Source: Methylophilaceae bacterium (GTDB taxonomy: Bacteria; Pseudomonadota; Gammaproteobacteria; Burkholderiales; Methylophilaceae). Taken from it: DNA of 55,802 nt. The DNA is taken from NCBI GenBank assembly GCA_016778465.1, contig JADHPM010000009.1, positions 1-55,802 of the forward strand, read 5' to 3'. This document shows, piece after piece, positions 54,974-55,802 of the stretch. How positions within the stretch are numbered: the first letter of the stretch is position 1; the number at the start of each line of letters is the position of its first letter. Below the pieces are notes generated by a model. That model searched no databases. It was not told the DNA's origin and saw only the letters and a list, made by a program, of their open reading frames with translations. The position numbers and the translations under genes were made by a program.

Positions 54974-54981
54974 AATATAAT
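54974..54981. promoter_or_regulatory. Overlapping -10-like elements between the antiporter gene and kdsD
   Basis: The 74-nt divergent gap has TATAAT on the plus strand (54976-54981) and TATATT on the minus strand (54974-54979). A further plus-strand TATACT lies nearer kdsD. In this A/T-rich gap none has a clear -35, so the call is weak. Confidence 0.28.
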
Positions 54982-55033
54982 TGCTTTATTCTACTATCAT
55001 TCCCTTTTATACTTATTAAAAACTAAAAAAACC

Positions 55034-55802
55034 ATGAAGAAAAATTCTCAACAAATTATAGATTTTGCAAAAAATATATTATCAATTGAAGCTGAAGAAA
55101 TAATTAATGCGAAAGAAAATATTGATGAAAAATTTGTTGATCTAGTAAAACTAATTTTTTCATGCAAAGGTAGGGTGATTCTCAGTGGAATGGGAAAATC
55201 GGGTCATATAGCAAGGAAAATTGCATCCACATTTTCCAGTACAGGTACTGCTGCTTTCTTTATGCATCCTGGGGAAGCCAGTCATGGAGATCTGGGTATG
55301 ATTCTCAAAGAAGATGTGGTCATTTTCTTTTCCAATTCTGGCAAAAGTGACGAACTATTGGCGATTATTCCAAATATAAAAAGAATTGGAGCGATGATTG
55401 TATCCATTACAAATAATGATCAATCTTTTCTTGCCGAACAAAGTAATATTCACATAAATCTTAATGTGCAAAAAGAAGCTTGCCCACTTGGGTTAGCGCC
55501 CACTGCTAGTTCTACAGTTGCGCTTGCCTTTGGGGATGCCTTGGCATTGAGCGTTCTTGATTTAAAAGAATTTACTTCTGACGACTTTATTAGATCGCAT
55601 CCTGGAGGTAGCCTGGGAAAAAATATACTATCAAAAGTCATGGATATTATGCTTACAGGTCAAGATGTTCCGTCAATCTTGTCCTCCGATACCATTGAAA
55701 AAGCAATTCACGAAATTTCTGATAAATTACTTGGATTTACTGCGGTAGTAAATAGTGAAAATCAAGTAGTTGGTATTTTTACAGACGGCGATCTTAGGCG
55801 AG
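55034..55802 (+). CDS. kdsD: Arabinose-5-phosphate isomerase KdsD (partial, 3' end missing)
   Basis: KdsD converts ribulose-5-phosphate to arabinose-5-phosphate, the precursor of KDO in LPS. The SIS domain has GMGKSGHIARKIASTFSSTG near residue 55, HPGEASHGDLGMI with the active-site region, and SNSGKSDEL; PTASSTVALAFGDALA follows. The first CBS repeat begins near residue 205 and the window ends inside it at VGIFTDGDLRR. The 256 visible residues lack only about the last 70. kdsC and lpt genes often follow but are outside the window. Confidence 0.95.
   Translation, partial: MKKNSQQIIDFAKNILSIEAEEIINAKENIDEKFVDLVKLIFSCKGRVILSGMGKSGHIARKIASTFSSTGTAAFFMHPGEASHGDLGMILKEDVVIFFSNSGKSDELLAIIPNIKRIGAMIVSITNNDQSFLAEQSNIHINLNVQKEACPLGLAPTASSTVALAFGDALALSVLDLKEFTSDDFIRSHPGGSLGKNILSKVMDIMLTGQDVPSILSSDTIEKAIHEISDKLLGFTAVVNSENQVVGIFTDGDLRR

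Overview
The window looks like chromosomal core genome of a small, AT-rich betaproteobacterium. The best fit is a streamlined Methylophilaceae-type organism of the OM43/Methylopumilus kind. That placement is inferred from gene order and composition, not from a search. The supporting signs are: four tRNAs directly before a tuf gene; petABC followed by sspAB; a his operon running from murA to tatABC; an mla operon joined to ibaG and murA; system II cytochrome c maturation (ResB/CcsA) next to cytochrome c4; a short-form HisG; and almost no space between genes. I see no prophage, insertion sequence, CRISPR array, integron or defence island.

Layout. Positions 1-22526 form one minus-strand block. 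In transcription order it holds cytochrome c4, resB and ccsA; then the lipid-transport genes mlaFEDCB; a two-gene ABC exporter; ibaG, grxD and murA; the complete set hisGDCBHAFIE; hinT; tatABC; petABC; sspAB; tRNA-Thr(TGT), tRNA-Tyr, tRNA-Gly and tRNA-Thr(GGT); and the start of tuf. From 22.6 to 40.8 kb the strands alternate in short divergent and convergent units: engB, trmB, a MidA-type methyltransferase, a FolM-like reductase with ttcA, topA, a PBP7-type peptidase, a lone gcvH, holC, pepA, lptFG, an RDD protein with a cation exchanger, ampD with a two-gene RND pump. From 40.8 to 55.8 kb come a dicarboxylate/amino-acid symporter, rsmB, a DUF3108 protein, purM, hda, ahpCF, bepA, moaC, a unit of CPA2 antiporter, thiO, ELM1-family protein and GT4 glycosyltransferase, and the start of kdsD.

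Many genes serve the cell envelope: Mla keeps outer-membrane lipid asymmetry, LptFG and KdsD serve LPS, MurA and AmpD make and recycle peptidoglycan, BepA controls outer-membrane protein quality, and Tat exports the Rieske protein whose operon lies just downstream. The respiratory part (bc1, cytochrome c4, system II maturation) is coherent. Neighbouring genes commonly share ATGA or TAATG junctions, and several convergent pairs overlap at their 3' ends.

The main oddities are an in-frame TAA inside an otherwise intact ttcA; an unannotated 32-residue frame translationally coupled to ahpF with a strong ribosome binding site; a 9-bp hairpin between ahpC and ahpF; back-to-back overlapping -10-like elements in most divergent intergenic regions, several placed so that the mRNA would be leaderless; frequent TTG starts; and a Tat translocon with altered TatC residues beside a Rieske signal that has KR in place of RR. 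I found nothing I would call a new multi-gene system. The ahpF-linked small frame and the ELM1/GT4 pair are the nearest to undescribed biology.
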